Notes: generated by a model from the letters alone, not told the origin. A stretch of DNA of 64,000 bases from an uncultured Coriobacteriaceae bacterium (GCA_902791035.1 CADAUA010000002.1:124001-188000); one strand, 5' to 3'; shown: positions 1-9,033, counted from the first letter of the stretch. A program made the numbers and translations.

Positions 1-273
1 ATCGTGGAGCTGGGCGATGCCGAGGAGGTCTTCCAGAGCCCGGCGCACCCCTACACGCAGATGCTGGTGGACGTCCTGCCCGTGGCCGACCCCGACGTGC
101 CGCGCAAGGTGCTGGCACGCGAGTCCGGCGAGATGCCCAGCCCCATCGACGTGCCCGTGGGCTGCCCCTTCTGCACGCGCTGCCCTCACCGCACCGAGCG
201 GTGCGAGAAAGAGCGCCCGCACCTGCGCGACATGGGCGACGGGCGCCAGGTGGCCTGCCACCTGTTCGACTAG
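1..273 (+). CDS. Oligopeptide/dipeptide ABC transporter ATP-binding protein, C-terminal end (partial)
   Basis: Only the last 90 codons are in the window; the reading frame is open to base 1. The fragment has the C-terminal extension typical of Opp/Dpp ATPases: a phrase reading SPAHPYTQMLVDVLP near its start, then a cysteine-rich segment (CPFCTRCPHRTERC) that in this family can hold an iron-sulfur cluster. The Walker and signature motifs would lie upstream, outside the window. By family, the protein powers peptide uptake together with two permeases and a substrate-binding protein. Peptide import fits the M42 aminopeptidase that follows. Whether it is the OppD or OppF type cannot be told from this end. 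Confidence 0.85.
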   Translation: MVELGDAEEVFQSPAHPYTQMLVDVLPVADPDVPRKVLARESGEMPSPIDVPVGCPFCTRCPHRTERCEKERPHLRDMGDGRQVACHLFD

Positions 274-280
274 GCGATCG

Positions 281-320
281 CGGCGGGGGCGAGCCGTGCC
301 GCCGTCCCCGCCGTGACCTT
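281..320 (+). terminator. Possible terminator after the ABC transporter gene
   Basis: An 8-bp G+C stem (281-288 with 306-313) with a 17-base loop is followed by TGACCTTGTTCCC, which is only weakly T-rich. It lies 8 bp after the stop codon. Confidence 0.4.
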
Positions 321-400
321 GTTCCCATTGCAGACCCGCGGGAAGAAGTACTTGTCTATAGTTACACTGGTTTAAGAACCAGCGAGGAAAGGAGCACCAC

Positions 401-1423
401 ATGCCGGCAGACGAGAAGCTCTTCGCGGAACTCACCCAGCTCTACGGCCCCAGCGGCTACGAGAAGGACGTGTGCAGGTTCATCAAGGACTACATCGGCG
501 ACGAGGCCGACGACGTAAAGGTGGATGCCCTGGGCAACCTGATCGTCTTCCGCGAGGGCACGGGCGCAAAGAAGAAGCGCTTCATGAGCTCGGCCCACAT
601 GGACGAGATCGGCCTGCAGGTCACGGCCATCAACGAGGACGGCACCATCTCCATCAAGTCCTTGGGCTACCCCTTCTACTACACCACCTACCAGCGCCGC
701 GTGATGTTCAAGAGCGGACTGGTGGGCATCGTGGAGGCCAAGTGCGAGATGGGCGAGGCCAACCACGAGTTCACCAAGTTCTACGTGGACCTGGGCCTTA
801 CCTCCAAGGAGGAGACGGCCAAGCTCGTGGACGTGGGCGATACCGCCATCTACCTGGGCGAGTACCAGCCGCTGGCCGGCCGCTACGTGACTGCCAAGGC
901 CATCGACGACCGCGTGGGCTGCTACATCCAGCTCAAGGGCATGGAGGAGGCCGGTCGCCATCCCTACAACGACATGTACTACGTCTTCTCCGTGCAGGAG
1001 GAGGTCGGCACCCGCGGCAGCCAGGTGACGGCCACCCGCATCAAGCCCGACATGGGCGTGGCCGTGGACGTGACGCCTGCCCACCAGCGCCCGGCCGAGA
1101 TGCCCGGGTCGAACGAGTGTGGTGGCGGCGTGGCCATCAAGATCTCCGACACCTCGGTGATCTGCGACGAGGACCTCATCGCCAAGCAGATCGAGCTCTG
1201 CAAGGAGAACGACATCAAGTACCAGAAGGACGTCATCTTCGTGGGCGGCACGGACGCGAGCTCCATCAACCTCTGCAACGCGGGCGCGCGCGCCTGCGCC
1301 ATCAGCGTGGTGACCCACTACACGCATGGCCCCAACGCCATCGTGAACCTGGACGACGTGGAGGGTGCGGCCAAGCTCCTGGGCCTCATGGCCAACGCCG
1401 AGTACGACTTCGAGGTCATCTAA
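401..1423 (+). CDS. M42 family metallopeptidase (glutamyl aminopeptidase/FrvX-like)
   Basis: The 340-residue protein matches the M42 family in length. Expected metal and catalytic residues are visible: His66 in AHMDEIG, Asp169/170 in AIDDRVG, the tandem Glu200-Glu201 in VQEEVGTRG, Asp223 in AVDVTP and a C-terminal His in VVTHYTHG. The family are cytoplasmic, dinuclear-metal, tetrahedral aminopeptidases that trim peptides. Some members were once called endoglucanases, but this sequence shows no glycosidase signature. The ATG is preceded by GAGGAAAGGAG. The gene follows the end of a peptide ABC transporter, so a role in digesting imported peptides is a reasonable inference. Substrate preference cannot be read from the sequence. 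Confidence 0.92.
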   Translation: MPADEKLFAELTQLYGPSGYEKDVCRFIKDYIGDEADDVKVDALGNLIVFREGTGAKKKRFMSSAHMDEIGLQVTAINEDGTISIKSLGYPFYYTTYQRRVMFKSGLVGIVEAKCEMGEANHEFTKFYVDLGLTSKEETAKLVDVGDTAIYLGEYQPLAGRYVTAKAIDDRVGCYIQLKGMEEAGRHPYNDMYYVFSVQEEVGTRGSQVTATRIKPDMGVAVDVTPAHQRPAEMPGSNECGGGVAIKISDTSVICDEDLIAKQIELCKENDIKYQKDVIFVGGTDASSINLCNAGARACAISVVTHYTHGPNAIVNLDDVEGAAKLLGLMANAEYDFEVI

Positions 1424-1433
1424 CCGGGCTGGC

Positions 1434-1498
1434 GGGCACTAGGGGGTACTCCCCTAGTGCCCGTTTTCGGGCAGAAGGGGAGTACCCCCTAGTGCCCA
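1434..1498. repeat. Double GGGCAC palindromic repeat (copy 1)
   Basis: Two 29-bp palindromes, 1434-1462 and 1469-1497, each read GGGCACTAGGGG, GTAC, then the complement. They are inverted copies of each other apart from a two-base change. Related copies lie at 12866-12894 and 39956-40023. The element fills the gap between the M42 peptidase gene and the next dehydrogenase, and could act as a transcript 3' structure. Confidence 0.85.
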
Positions 1499-1531
1499 CA
1501 TCGACATGCAGGATGCGGGGAAGGGCTTTCC

Positions 1532-2560
1532 ATGAGCGTGGACACGAAGAAGGTCGTGGTCATCAAGGTCGGGTCGGGCACGAGCAACGTGAGCGACCAG
1601 GAGCTGGACCAGAGGTGGATCAGCGAGCTCACCCGGATCCCGGGTGTGGAGCCGGTGCTCCGCAAGCCGGGCCACTTCCCGACACCCCAGGAGTTCAGCG
1701 ACCTCGTGGACGCGGACGCCTCCGCCGTGCTGGGCGCCTTCGTGGCCTCCAGCCTCCTTACGGAGGACTTCTTTGACGCGCACCCCAAGCTGGAGTACTA
1801 CGCCGGCCAGGCCCACGGCTACGAGGCCATGGACTTCTCGGGCACGCGGGCACGCGGGATCACGGTGGTCAACACGCCCTATGGTGCAAACACCGTGGCC
1901 GAGTACGCCTTTGCCCTGCTCATGGAGGTCTACCACCACGTGGCCCAGCGCGACGCCATGGTCAGGTCCACCGACTGGCAGGCACCGGAAGCCCCGCACT
2001 ACATGCGGGCCTATCCCACCCAGGACGAGGCCTTCGGCAAGACGATCGGCATCTTTGGCTTCGGCAAGATCGGCCACTGCGTGGCCCGCATCGCCAACGG
2101 CTTTGGCATGAGGGTGCTGGCCTGCGACCGTTACGTCACCAACCCGCCCGAGTACGTGACCATGGTGGACTTCGACGAGCTTCTGGCCGAGTCCGACGTG
2201 CTCACCCTGCACGCCTCGCTCAACCCCTCGACTAAGAACCTCATCAACGACGAGGCCATCGCAAAGATGCGCGACGGGGCCGTCCTTATCAACACCTCGC
2301 GCGGCGGCTTGGTGGACGAGGAGGCGCTGGCACGCGCGCTCAAGAGCGGCAAGCTCATGGGCGCCGGCCTCGACGTGCTGCAAGACGAGCCGCCCCTGCC
2401 CACCAATCCCCTGCTTTCGTGCGAAAATGCAGTCATCACCAACCACGTGGCGTGGCTCACGCGCGGCAGCAGGCTCCGCCAGGTAGACGTGGCCGTGGAG
2501 ACCTACCAGGCCTTCCTCGAGGGGCATCCCATCAACGTGATAAACGCGGTGAGGGAGTGA
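1532..2560 (+). CDS. D-isomer-specific 2-hydroxyacid dehydrogenase
   Basis: This 342-residue protein has the two-domain fold of the D-2-hydroxyacid dehydrogenase family. The NAD-binding glycine motif GFGKIG is at residues 176-181. The catalytic triad of the family is present: Arg257 in NTSRGGLVDE, Glu286 in LQDEPP and His305 in TNHVAWLT. It should interconvert a 2-oxoacid and a D-2-hydroxyacid using NAD(H) in the cytoplasm. The substrate (phosphoglycerate, glycerate, hydroxyisocaproate or other) is not clear; no ACT domain for serine biosynthesis is present. A TetR-type gene starts 4 bp after the stop and an L-type hydroxyacid dehydrogenase follows, so the three probably serve one hydroxyacid pathway. 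Confidence 0.9.
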   Translation: MSVDTKKVVVIKVGSGTSNVSDQELDQRWISELTRIPGVEPVLRKPGHFPTPQEFSDLVDADASAVLGAFVASSLLTEDFFDAHPKLEYYAGQAHGYEAMDFSGTRARGITVVNTPYGANTVAEYAFALLMEVYHHVAQRDAMVRSTDWQAPEAPHYMRAYPTQDEAFGKTIGIFGFGKIGHCVARIANGFGMRVLACDRYVTNPPEYVTMVDFDELLAESDVLTLHASLNPSTKNLINDEAIAKMRDGAVLINTSRGGLVDEEALARALKSGKLMGAGLDVLQDEPPLPTNPLLSCENAVITNHVAWLTRGSRLRQVDVAVETYQAFLEGHPINVINAVRE

Positions 2561-2564
2561 GCGT

Positions 2565-3251
2565 ATGACAGAGGCGAGGACAGTTCCAGCAGGCGCCGTC
2601 GCACCGTCCGACAGGGGGCAGCGAACCAGGGCCGGGATCCTGTCCGCCGCTCGCCGCCTCTTCTACCTGCATGGATACGAGCACACGAGCGTGCGTGCGA
2701 TCTTCTCGGCGGCCGGGGCGAACGTCGGCCTGCTCAAGTACTACTTTACGGGCAAGAGCCAGATCGGCCTCATCGTGTACAACGAGATGCGCGAGGAGTT
2801 CAACGAGCTCATCGGCCGATACGAGCCCGGGCTCGACGGCGCGGGGCGGTATCTCTTCTCGTCGGCGCTGGAGCTGCGCCTGTGCCTGGAGGACCCGCAC
2901 TACGCGGCCTTCTACCATGAGCTCGACGCGGAGCCCGACGTCCGGGACGACCTGCAGGACGTGGTCATGCGCGTCCTGCAGCAGTACCGAGCCCCGGGGC
3001 TGGGGGACGACGACTACAGCGTGATGGCCTCGCTCTCCATCTCGGCCATCAAGCCCGCTCTGGTGGGCTATGCCATCAGCCATCCCAGCGAGATAGACAA
3101 GGACGCCTACCTGCACTACTACCTGGGTGAGCAGCTCCACTATCTGGGCCGGCCCGACGAGGATGCCGACCAGATCCTGGGCACGCTGGCCTCGTATCAC
3201 GTAGCGGTGGCGGAGCGATTTACGCCGGTCATGGTGCCGCTGGTGCGCTAG
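2565..3251 (+). CDS. TetR/AcrR family transcriptional regulator
   Basis: The 228-residue protein has an N-terminal TetR helix-turn-helix at about residues 18-65. It includes AARRLFYLHGYEHTSVR, a recognition-helix region around AAGANVGLLKYYF, and the usual TGKSQI turn. The C-terminal ligand-binding domain is divergent and does not indicate an effector. It starts 4 bp after the D-hydroxyacid dehydrogenase and lies just upstream of an L-hydroxyacid dehydrogenase. It most likely controls these neighbours, though I see no convincing operator palindrome in the short gaps. Assignment to the family is firm; the regulated target is inference. Confidence 0.88.
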   Translation: MTEARTVPAGAVAPSDRGQRTRAGILSAARRLFYLHGYEHTSVRAIFSAAGANVGLLKYYFTGKSQIGLIVYNEMREEFNELIGRYEPGLDGAGRYLFSSALELRLCLEDPHYAAFYHELDAEPDVRDDLQDVVMRVLQQYRAPGLGDDDYSVMASLSISAIKPALVGYAISHPSEIDKDAYLHYYLGEQLHYLGRPDEDADQILGTLASYHVAVAERFTPVMVPLVR

Positions 3252-3312
3252 GCTAGTCGCACTGCGTCATTTGGCGGACGGCGTGGCCCGCCAACGAGGG
3301 AGATGGTCTGCA

Positions 3313-4254
3313 ATGGCAAGTGTGGGAATCATCGGCAACAGCCATGTGGGTGCGCATGTGGCAAACGCCCTGCTCGCGCAGGGTCTCGTGCAGGAGCTCT
3401 ATCTGAGCGACAAGGACGAGGTGCTCTGCCGCGCCCAGGTCAACGACCTGCTGGATGCCATGAGCTTCTATCCCAAGCCGGCGCGCGTGCACGAATGCGA
3501 CACCCGCTACGAGGAGCTGGCGGGCTGCGACGTGATCGTGAACGCAGCAGGTCACGTGGCGGCTGCCGCCACCAACCGAGACGGCGAGAACCTCATGACC
3601 CCGGCCGAGACCCGCACCTTCGTGCCCCGCATCATGGCGGCCGGCTTCAAGGGCGTGTGGGTCACCGTGGCCAACCCTAACGACGTGGTGGCCACCGCCA
3701 TCTGGAAGCAGTCCGGCATGGAGCCCGGTCGCATCGTGGGCTCCGGCACCACGCTGGACAGCTCGCGCTTCAAGCACGCGCTGGCCACGGCCACCGGCTA
3801 CTCGCCCATGAGCATCAACTGCTGGATGCTGGGAGAGCACGGCTTCAGCGAGTTCGCCTGCTGGTCGCACGTGCGCTTTGGCTGCCTCACGCCCGAGGAG
3901 GTGGAGGCGCAGGCGGGCTTCTCGTTCGACCGCGCCGCGCTCGAGGAGCAGGCCACGCACGGCGGCTACATCACCATGGCGGGCAAGCACTGCACCGAGT
4001 ACTCCATCGCCAACGGCACGGTGGAGATCGTAAAGGCCGTGCTCAACGACTCCAAGATCATCACCCCGGTGAGCACCCTGCTCGACGACGTGTATGGCGA
4101 GAGCGGAATCTACGCGTCGCTCCCCTGCGTGGTGGGCAAGGACGGCGTGGAGAAGGTCTTCGTGCCCGAGATGCCGCCGGCCGAGGTGGAGCGCTGGCAC
4201 CAGACCTGCGCGCACATCCGCGGCAACATCGAGAAGATCGACTGGCTGCGGTAG
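3313..4254 (+). CDS. L-lactate/L-2-hydroxyacid (hydroxyisocaproate-like) dehydrogenase
   Basis: A 313-residue member of the lactate/malate dehydrogenase superfamily. The N-terminus reads GIIGNSHVGAHVA, a modified dinucleotide-binding motif with Asn-Ser in place of the usual Ala-Gly. The catalytic His is at about 176 in LGEHGFS. The start is the ATG at 3313, preceded by GAGGGAG; an upstream TTG in frame lacks a ribosome site. The domain layout resembles L-2-hydroxyisocaproate dehydrogenases, which reduce branched 2-oxoacids, but lactate or malate remain possible. With the D-specific enzyme upstream it gives the cell both stereochemical routes between 2-oxo and 2-hydroxy acids, useful for NADH disposal when amino acids are fermented (inference). 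Confidence 0.85.
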   Translation: MASVGIIGNSHVGAHVANALLAQGLVQELYLSDKDEVLCRAQVNDLLDAMSFYPKPARVHECDTRYEELAGCDVIVNAAGHVAAAATNRDGENLMTPAETRTFVPRIMAAGFKGVWVTVANPNDVVATAIWKQSGMEPGRIVGSGTTLDSSRFKHALATATGYSPMSINCWMLGEHGFSEFACWSHVRFGCLTPEEVEAQAGFSFDRAALEEQATHGGYITMAGKHCTEYSIANGTVEIVKAVLNDSKIITPVSTLLDDVYGESGIYASLPCVVGKDGVEKVFVPEMPPAEVERWHQTCAHIRGNIEKIDWLR

Positions 4255-4316
4255 GGCCCGGGCAAGGCGGGCGGAAACCGGCCCGCCTGGGACAAGGACG
4301 CGAGCAGCGGTACGTG

Positions 4317-4350
4317 GAGGGGTCGGCTGGCGCCGACCCCTCTCTTGTGT
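4317..4350. terminator. Rho-independent terminator, probably bidirectional
   Basis: A perfect 11-bp stem (4317-4327 with 4332-4342, loop TGGC) is followed by TCTTGTGT. It lies between the convergent dehydrogenase (+) and PAP2 (-) genes and could stop both. The same tail, CTCTTGTGTGG, follows the terminator after pgi. Confidence 0.85.
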
Positions 4351-4362
4351 GGGGGGCGCTTC

Positions 4363-5076
4363 CTACCCGACGGTCTTCTCGCCGCTTGCGTCCTCGCTCT
4401 CCAGCATGGCCGGCGCCACCGTATGGGTGTAGAAGGCCAGCCAGGCAAGCGACACGCAGAAGCCCGCCACCACGTCGCTTGCGTAGTGAACGCCCAGGTA
4501 GATGCGGCTCAGGCCTACCAACACGGCGATGAGCGAGAAGCAGATGCTCCACAGGTAGCGCTCGCCGCGGTCCTTCTCGTAGCGCCAGACCATCCAAGCG
4601 AGGAGCCCAAAGAAGCCCACGGCAAACATCGAGTGTCCGCTGGGGAAGCTGTAGCCCGACTCCGCCACCAGGCGGAAGCCGTCCGGCCGCGGCCGCTGCA
4701 CGATGAACTTGAGCAGCTGGTTGAGGACGATCACGCAAGCCAGGTTGAGCACCACGCAGCGCCCGGGCGCGCGGCCCGGCGCAAAGGCGGCCACTACCAG
4801 GGCCATTACCAGCACCGTGACCGGCGAGGCCAGGGCCGAGAGCCCCTCCATCACCGGGGTGAGGGCATCCGACCTCATCCGCACCACGAAGAGCTGGTAG
4901 GCCATGGTGTCGAGCTTCATGACCTCGCCCTCGGCCACGTCCTCCAGCAGGCCGAGGAAGACGATGGCCGCCACGGCAGCGACCAAGGTACGCAGGTTCT
5001 GTCGCATCAGCCGCCCGACGCGGCGCGCCAGCGACTCCAGTGCCGCAAGCGGCCCCGACGTCCCAGGTACAGCCAC
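4363..5076 (-). CDS. PAP2-family membrane phosphatase
   Basis: The 237-residue protein carries the three PAP2 catalytic motifs in order: KFIVQRPRPDG, then SFPSGHSMF, then SRIYLGVHYASD, containing the active-site histidines and arginines. About five or six hydrophobic membrane segments surround them. Family members dephosphorylate lipid phosphates such as undecaprenyl pyrophosphate or phosphatidate at the membrane surface. The predicted start is a GTG that overlaps the TAG stop of the thioredoxin gene (TAGTG), with GGAGG ten bases upstream inside that gene, so the two are probably co-translated. The specific substrate cannot be determined. Confidence 0.88.
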   Translation of the reverse strand: MAVPGTSGPLAALESLARRVGRLMRQNLRTLVAAVAAIVFLGLLEDVAEGEVMKLDTMAYQLFVVRMRSDALTPVMEGLSALASPVTVLVMALVVAAFAPGRAPGRCVVLNLACVIVLNQLLKFIVQRPRPDGFRLVAESGYSFPSGHSMFAVGFFGLLAWMVWRYEKDRGERYLWSICFSLIAVLVGLSRIYLGVHYASDVVAGFCVSLAWLAFYTHTVAPAMLESEDASGEKTVG

Positions 5077-5402
5077 TAGAGGTTGGCCTCCAGCTCGCGG
5101 ACCAGGTCGGCCTTGGGCATGTTGCCCACCATGGTGTGGACGGCGTGCCCACCCTTGAAGAGCATGAGCGTGGGGATCGAGACGATGCGGAAGCGCGTGG
5201 CCAGGTCGGGCTCATCGTCCACATTGCACTTGTACACCACGAGGCGGTCGCTCATCTCGCCGGCGATCTGTTCGACCACGGGGCCAAGCGCGCGGCAGGG
5301 GCCACACCACGGGGCCCAGAAGTCCACGAGGACGAGCTTCTCCTCAGCGGCGACCGTCTGGTCGAACTCCGGCGTGGTGATGGGCTGCGGCTTGGCTGCC
5401 AT
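5076..5402 (-). CDS. trxA: Thioredoxin
   Basis: At 108 residues this is a standard-length thioredoxin. The redox-active motif WCGPC lies in FWAPWCGPCRALGP, and the conserved cis-proline region is VSIPTLMLFKGG. It reduces protein disulfides in the cytoplasm, normally re-reduced by thioredoxin reductase, which is not in this window. The ATG has a GGAGG ribosome site. It is first in a two-gene unit with the PAP2 phosphatase. There is no signal peptide, so a secreted thioredoxin-like role is unlikely. Confidence 0.95.
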   Translation of the reverse strand: MAAKPQPITTPEFDQTVAAEEKLVLVDFWAPWCGPCRALGPVVEQIAGEMSDRLVVYKCNVDDEPDLATRFRIVSIPTLMLFKGGHAVHTMVGNMPKADLVRELEANL

Positions 5403-5560
5403 GGGTACCTCCTCCTCGCGCGGGCTTGCCCGCGGATGCGTGACGTGCTGGGTGCGTGCCGACCTTATTTGCTGGCTTTATACCCCCAATACCAGCGGGA
5501 GAAACGTGACGCTGGCAAGCGGTTCCGGCGGTGGCGTGACAGTCGGGGCATGACGGCAGC

Positions 5561-5648
5561 GTGACAGCAGGACCGAGGTGGCGTGACAGCAGGACCGAGG
5601 TGGCGTGACGGCAGGACCGAGGTGGCGTGACAGCAGGACCGAGGTGGT
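5561..5648. repeat. Four tandem 22-bp GTGACA repeats
   Basis: Units reading GTGACAGCAGGACCGAGGTG plus GC begin at 5561, 5583, 5605 and 5627 with an exact 22-bp period. Degenerate copies extend upstream to about 5535. Related 22-bp arrays are at 8930-8994 and 9373-9438, and two single units lie in dnaX at about 45096 and 45150. The rest of the 5403-5707 gap holds only ribosome-binding and promoter-like sequence for the flanking divergent genes; I see no other feature in it. Confidence 0.9.
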
Positions 5649-5707
5649 GGCGCTGGTGGCGGGCGCACGCAGGCACTACACTGGAGCTTGGCGGCGAGGG
5701 AGGCAGC

Positions 5708-6271
5708 ATGGCATCGGAGCGGGAGTTGCGTGCGCGGGCGTACCGCGCCAAGGCGGAGGCGGAGCTCTCGGGGCTGGCGGCACGCGGGGTCGTGGCTGGC
5801 GGCAACGCGTTCTCGTCGGTCCTTCTTGCCAAGGGCGAGCTCACGGATGAGGAGGCTGGCGGTGCCGCGGCCTTCTCTGGTGCGGACGGTGCCGCCCTCA
5901 AGGCCTCCCTGGCGCGCCTGGGTTATGCTCCCGAGGACTGGGCGACCCTCCTTACCTGCGAAGACGACCTCAGGACCCCGCTCGCGCCGGAAGTCCTGCG
6001 CGAGGCCGTGTGCACCCTGGACCCCGTGACGGTGGTCCTTTGCGACGAGCCCGCGGCCGACGCCTTCCGTGAGGCCTACGCAGACGAGCTGAGCGCCATC
6101 GGGGACTTCCAGCAGGCCATGCTGGTGCCTGGCCACGTGGCCGACGTGCTGGGCATGCGGGTGATGGCGCTGGGGGGCTTCGCCGCGGCCCTGGCCTCGG
6201 GCGACAAGGGCCGCAAGCAGGCCATGTGGCACTGGCTCAAGCAGCTCCCGCCGCTCGCGGAGCCATTCTGA
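5708..6271 (+). CDS. Hypothetical protein
   Basis: I do not recognise this 187-residue protein. The start chosen is the ATG at 5708 with GAGGGAGG upstream; a longer frame would begin inside the 22-bp repeats and has no ribosome site. It is soluble, acidic and alanine-rich, with no signal peptide, membrane segment or catalytic motif that I can name. Tryptophan-containing stretches ([29 protein letters not shown] at the end) may mark a folded domain. It sits between the divergent thioredoxin gene and pgi, transcribed with pgi, 109 bp apart. Codon use matches the neighbours, which supports a real gene. Confidence 0.7.
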   Translation: MASERELRARAYRAKAEAELSGLAARGVVAGGNAFSSVLLAKGELTDEEAGGAAAFSGADGAALKASLARLGYAPEDWATLLTCEDDLRTPLAPEVLREAVCTLDPVTVVLCDEPAADAFREAYADELSAIGDFQQAMLVPGHVADVLGMRVMALGGFAAALASGDKGRKQAMWHWLKQLPPLAEPF

Positions 6272-6380
6272 CGCATGGGCAGGGCGGTCGGCCAGCGGCG
6301 GCACCGCCGCGCAGGGGCGGGGTAGAATATCGAGGAAGTGTGGCCCTTATCGCTCTTGTCGCAGTGGAGAGGAACGCATC

Positions 6381-8072
6381 ATGGCTTCGATTCCGGCACC
6401 CGTAGACGTGACCAAGACCCCCGAGTGGGAGGCCCTGCAGAAGCACCACGACAAGCTCGTGGAGGAGGGGATCAGCCTCAAGGACTGGTTCGCTGCAGAC
6501 CCCGACCGCGTGGAGAAGCTCAGCTTCGACCTCGACGACCTGCACTTTGACCTCTCCAAGAACCTCGTGACCGACGAGACCGTCAGGGATCTGGTGGCCC
6601 TGGGCAAGGCCGTGGGCATCGAGGAGCGCTTCCAGAACATGCTGCATGGCGTGCACATAAACACGACCGAGGACCGCGCCGTCCTGCACACGGCGCTCCG
6701 TCGTCCCAAGTCCGACGAGGGCAAGTTCGTGGTTGACGGCCAGGACACCGTGGCCGACGTCCACGAGGTGTTGGACCGCATGTACGCCTTTGCCGACCGC
6801 GTGCGCTCCGGCGAGTGGAAGGGCGTGTCTGGCAAGAAGATCGAGACCGTCGTGTCCATCGGCATCGGCGGCTCCGACCTGGGCCCGGTCATGGTCTACG
6901 AGGCCCTCAAGGCCTATCCGCGCGCGGTCGACGTGCGCTACATCTCCAACATAGACCCCAACGACGCGGCCGAGAAGCTCAAGGGCCTGGACCCCGAGAC
7001 CACGCTGGTGATCGTGGTGTCCAAGACCTTCACCACGCTTGAGACTATGACCAATGCTGCCGAGGTCAAGACCTGGCTGCTCCAGACCCTGGAGGCCCAG
7101 GGCGCCATCGACGGCTCCGACGAGCAGAAGGCCCAGGCCATCCTGCACCACTTCGTGGCCGTCTCCACCAACCTCGAGAAGGTGGCCGAGTTCGGCATCG
7201 ACCCCCAGAACGCATTCGGCTTCTGGTCGTGGGTGGGCGGCCGCTACTCCGTGGACGCCGCGGTGGGCCTCTCCGTCATCGTGGCCTACGGCAAGGAGGT
7301 CTTCGAGGACTTCCTGGGCGGCTTCCACACGGTGGACGAGTACTTTGCCTCCACGCCGCTGGAGAAGAACGTGGTCGCCCTCATGGGCCTGGTCAACGTG
7401 TGGTACGTGAACTTCTTCAAGGCCAAGAGCCACGCCGTCCTGCCCTACGACCAGTACCTGCACCGCTTCCCGGCCTACCTGCAGCAGCTGACCATGGAGT
7501 CCAACGGCAAGTCCACCCGCTGGGACGGCACGCCCGTGACCACCGAGACGGGCGAGATCTTCTGGGGCGAGGCCGGCACGAACGGCCAGCACGCCTTCTA
7601 CCAGCTGATCCACCAGGGCACGCAGCTGATCCCGGCGGACTTCATCGCCTTCGTGAACACGCCCAACCCCGCCAAGGTCGGCGACCAGGACGTCCATGAG
7701 CTCTTCCTGGGCAACTTCCTGGCGCAGACCAAGGCCCTGGCCTTTGGCAAGACGGCCGACGAGGTGCGCGCCGAGGGCACGGCAGAGTGGATGGTGCCGG
7801 CCCGCTGCTTCACGGGCAACCGTCCGACCACGTCCATCTTTGGTCAGGCGCTCACGCCGCACGCCCTGGGAGAGCTCATCGCGCTCTACGAGCACATCAC
7901 CTTCGTCGAGGGCACCGTGTGGGGCCTCGATTCCTACGACCAGTGGGGCGTGGAGCTGGGCAAGCAGCTGGCCAAGCAGATCACGCCGGCCTTCCACGGC
8001 GACGAGGCCCTGGACGCGCAGGACGCCTCCACCAAGGCGCTCATCGAGTACTACCGCGCGCACCGCAAGTAG
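6381..8072 (+). CDS. pgi: Glucose-6-phosphate isomerase
   Basis: The 563-residue protein is full length for Pgi (E. coli 549). It has the sugar-phosphate loops [11 protein letters not shown] and [10 protein letters not shown], the family signature [10 protein letters not shown], and [14 protein letters not shown] around the active-site histidine. It interconverts glucose 6-phosphate and fructose 6-phosphate, linking glycolysis to glycogen synthesis, whose genes lie at the far end of this window. The ATG follows GAGAGGAA. A TAGAAT hexamer at 6323-6328 may be the -10 box, but no good -35 is visible. A strong terminator follows the gene. Confidence 0.97.
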   Translation: MASIPAPVDVTKTPEWEALQKHHDKLVEEGISLKDWFAADPDRVEKLSFDLDDLHFDLSKNLVTDETVRDLVALGKAVGIEERFQNMLHGVHINTTEDRAVLHTALRRPKSDEGKFVVDGQDTVADVHEVLDRMYAFADRVRSGEWKGVSGKKIETVVSIGIGGSDLGPVMVYEALKAYPRAVDVRYISNIDPNDAAEKLKGLDPETTLVIVVSKTFTTLETMTNAAEVKTWLLQTLEAQGAIDGSDEQKAQAILHHFVAVSTNLEKVAEFGIDPQNAFGFWSWVGGRYSVDAAVGLSVIVAYGKEVFEDFLGGFHTVDEYFASTPLEKNVVALMGLVNVWYVNFFKAKSHAVLPYDQYLHRFPAYLQQLTMESNGKSTRWDGTPVTTETGEIFWGEAGTNGQHAFYQLIHQGTQLIPADFIAFVNTPNPAKVGDQDVHELFLGNFLAQTKALAFGKTADEVRAEGTAEWMVPARCFTGNRPTTSIFGQALTPHALGELIALYEHITFVEGTVWGLDSYDQWGVELGKQLAKQITPAFHGDEALDAQDASTKALIEYYRAHRK

Positions 8073-8116
8073 GTTGGCGGTGCGACGGCGCGGCAGCGCG
8101 GCAGCGCGGCGGAAGC

Positions 8117-8143
8117 CCATTTGTCCGCCACAAAGGGGCAGAT
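8117..8143. repeat. Possible degenerate single copy of the 38-bp repeat
   Basis: The sequence GCCCATTTGTCCGCCACAAA followed by GGGCAG resembles one decayed unit of the 38-bp palindromic family found in arrays at 42.7, 50.7 and 57.7 kb. Confidence 0.4.
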
Positions 8144-8186
8144 GCTGCGTGGAAACGACAGTAGTATCCGATAACGTGCCATAAGG

Positions 8187-8226
8187 GAGGGGCCGGACGG
8201 TGGATGTCGTCCGGCCTCTCTTGTGT
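8187..8226 (+). terminator. Rho-independent terminator after pgi
   Basis: A 9-bp core stem (8191-8199 with 8208-8216), extended by flanking GAGG/TCTC pairing, is followed by TTGTGTGG. It separates pgi (+) from the convergent membrane protein gene (-). Confidence 0.8.
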
Positions 8227-8265
8227 GGTGCGTGTCGGGCGCGCCCGGGCGGCACGACCTTCTTG

Positions 8266-8877
8266 CTAGGCGGCCTTGTCGTCCTGGGGCTGGCCCGTGC
8301 GCTCGCGCGCCTCGCGCACCAGCGCGCGGAAGCGGTTCTCGCTCATGGCGGACTTGGGGGCGTAGACGTAGCGCTTGGAGCCGAAGTCGAGCACGCAGGC
8401 GTCGTCGTCGGCATGGACCTTCTTGAGGTCGGAGAGAGGGTAGGTGGCCTTGCGGTCGTCGGGACCGAGCTCGGTGAGCTCGGTGTCGGTGATCACGACG
8501 TGGCGGTGGTTGTCGGTGCCGGTCAGGGCCAGCGTGGAGCCGGCGGCCATGCGCATGACTACGCTGGACCAGTTGCCCGTTATGTAGGTGCCTATGAGCG
8601 AGACGGCCATGCACACAAGGGCCGGGACCAGGTTGTCTGGGTTGCTTATCAGGAGGAGGATGATGGCGACAAGGCCCACGAACGCGATGCCCATGCCCAC
8701 GTTGTAGAGCCAGCCGGGGGCCACGAGCGAGGCTGCACGCGAGAACTGCAGCTCATCCATGTTGTAGGTGATGGAGTAGCGCAGGTCCTCGTAGGCTGAG
8801 TCGTCGTAGCGGTCCGACCTGTCGTCCCGGCGGGCGGCCGCGCGCTCTCCCTGCCGTGTCTTGGTCTTCTTGGCCAT
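8266..8877 (-). CDS. Small membrane protein, YcxB-like layout
   Basis: A 203-residue protein with a very charged N-terminus (KKTKTRQGERAAARRDDRSD), two hydrophobic membrane segments (around GIAFVGLVAIILLLI and VPALVCMAVSLIGTYITG), and a soluble C-terminal domain. The C-terminal part (VVITDTELTEL, then YPLSDLKKVHADDDACVL, then FGSKRYVYAPKSAM) resembles the YcxB-like/PH-like domain of bacterial membrane proteins of unknown function. The start is the ATG at 8877 with GGGAGG eight bases upstream; the frame continues further but without a ribosome site. I cannot assign a function; the YcxB likeness is from pattern only. Confidence 0.75.
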   Translation of the reverse strand: MAKKTKTRQGERAAARRDDRSDRYDDSAYEDLRYSITYNMDELQFSRAASLVAPGWLYNVGMGIAFVGLVAIILLLISNPDNLVPALVCMAVSLIGTYITGNWSSVVMRMAAGSTLALTGTDNHRHVVITDTELTELGPDDRKATYPLSDLKKVHADDDACVLDFGSKRYVYAPKSAMSENRFRALVREARERTGQPQDDKAA

Positions 8878-8929
8878 CGTGTACCTCCCGTGACTGTTGC
8901 AACAGAGCAGATGGTACCACGCTGCCGTT

Positions 8930-8994
8930 GGGGTCGGAGCTCGTGTCACGCGGGGTCGGAGTTGCTGTCACGCGGGGTCGGAGTTGCTGTCACG
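8930..8994. repeat. Three tandem 22-bp repeats, left array of a 510-bp unit
   Basis: Units GGGGTCGGAGNNNNTGTCAC plus GC start at 8930, 8952 and 8974, exactly 22 bp apart. They are the inverse of the array at 9373-9438, so the gap between two genes is bounded by inverted arrays. Confidence 0.9.
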
Positions 8995-9033
8995 TTTCTG
9001 GGGCGGCGTCTGGACCCGATGGCCAGGCGGGAA

